This document shows positions 5,705-5,929 of a DNA stretch of 5,929 nucleotides, piece by piece. Source of the DNA: an uncultured Clostridia bacterium (GTDB taxonomy: Bacteria; Bacillota; Clostridia; TANB77; CAG-508); assembly GCA_947625075.1 (NCBI GenBank), contig CANQMY010000073.1:1-5929 (forward strand), given 5' to 3'. Position 1 is the first letter of the stretch. Each line of letters starts with the position of its first letter. The notes beneath the pieces are model-generated. The model saw only the letters and a list, made by a program, of their open reading frames with translations. It did not search any database and was not told the DNA's origin. Made by a program: the position numbers and the translations under genes.

Positions 5705-5929
5705 ATGAAAATTACTAAAGCTGAAGCTTTAAAGAAAAAAGCAAATAGAATAAGACAAGATATAATAACAGAGATTTATTATGCTAAGTCAGGGCATCCA
5801 GGTGGATCACTTTCTTGTGCTGATATTTTAGCTGTATTATATTTTAATGAAATGAATATAAATCCATTAAAACCAGACGACCAATCAAGAGATAGATTTA
5901 TTTTATCCAAAGGACATAGTGCACCAGCA
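5705..5929 (+). CDS. Transketolase, N-terminal (thiamine diphosphate-binding) part, cut by window end
   Basis: The frame is open for 75 codons to the right edge. The sequence has the transketolase N-terminal signatures: N-R-I-R-Q-D-I (14-20), S-G-H31-P-G-G-S-L-S (29-37), a D-I-L-A-V-L-Y-F helix (40-47), and D-R-F-I-L-S-K-G-H71-S-A-P-A at the end. In known transketolases these His residues sit at the thiamine diphosphate and substrate site. The enzyme moves two-carbon ketol units between sugar phosphates in the non-oxidative pentose phosphate pathway. The short N-terminus and N-R-I-R-Q-D-I fit the split, two-subunit transketolases of Clostridia and Archaea (COG3959 plus COG3958). If so, the gene should end after about 270-280 codons with the C-terminal subunit gene next, which cannot be seen here. 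The start is 3 nt after the hydrolase stop. Confidence 0.9.
   Translation, partial: MKITKAEALKKKANRIRQDIITEIYYAKSGHPGGSLSCADILAVLYFNEMNINPLKPDDQSRDRFILSKGHSAPA

Overview
The window comes from a low-GC, Gram-positive-type bacterium, most probably an uncultured or gut-associated member of the Clostridia. The evidence is the very AT-rich sequence, the A/T-ending codons, the purine-rich GGAG ribosome binding sites, an LPXTG cell-wall sorting signal, and the start of what looks like a stand-alone N-terminal transketolase subunit. TGA is used as a stop (4792-4794), so the standard bacterial code applies. All genes are on the + strand. I saw no RNA gene, CRISPR array, insertion sequence or phage feature.

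Region 1 (1-2230) holds the C-terminal 545 codons of a sortase-anchored surface protein. It has four tandem group-3 bacterial Ig-like domains, an uncharacterised beta-rich segment, an Asn-rich linker, LPQTG and a membrane anchor. A HIT-family protein follows 15 nt later, with a GalT-like zinc site and an HxHxQ active site. The unit ends at a convincing Rho-independent terminator (2181-2230).

Region 2 (2231-2327) is the only real intergenic space. It carries a good extended -10 sigma-A-type promoter and a strong ribosome binding site.

Region 3 (2328-5929, running off the end) is a tightly packed operon with gaps of 0, 34, 13 and 3 nt. In order it encodes a membrane site-2 protease (M50), TsaD (tRNA t6A synthesis), a calcineurin-like phosphoesterase of the COG1768 type, an alpha/beta hydrolase, and the beginning of transketolase. 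The TsaD partners TsaB and TsaE are not beside it, so the operon is a housekeeping mixture (tRNA modification, membrane proteolysis, sugar phosphate metabolism, two hydrolases of unknown substrate) and not an obvious pathway.

I found no clear previously undescribed system. The points most worth a second look are the GalT-like active site in a small HIT protein, the unusual catalytic-acid position in the alpha/beta hydrolase, the possible pairing of that hydrolase with the phosphoesterase, and the uncharacterised module before the LPXTG signal.
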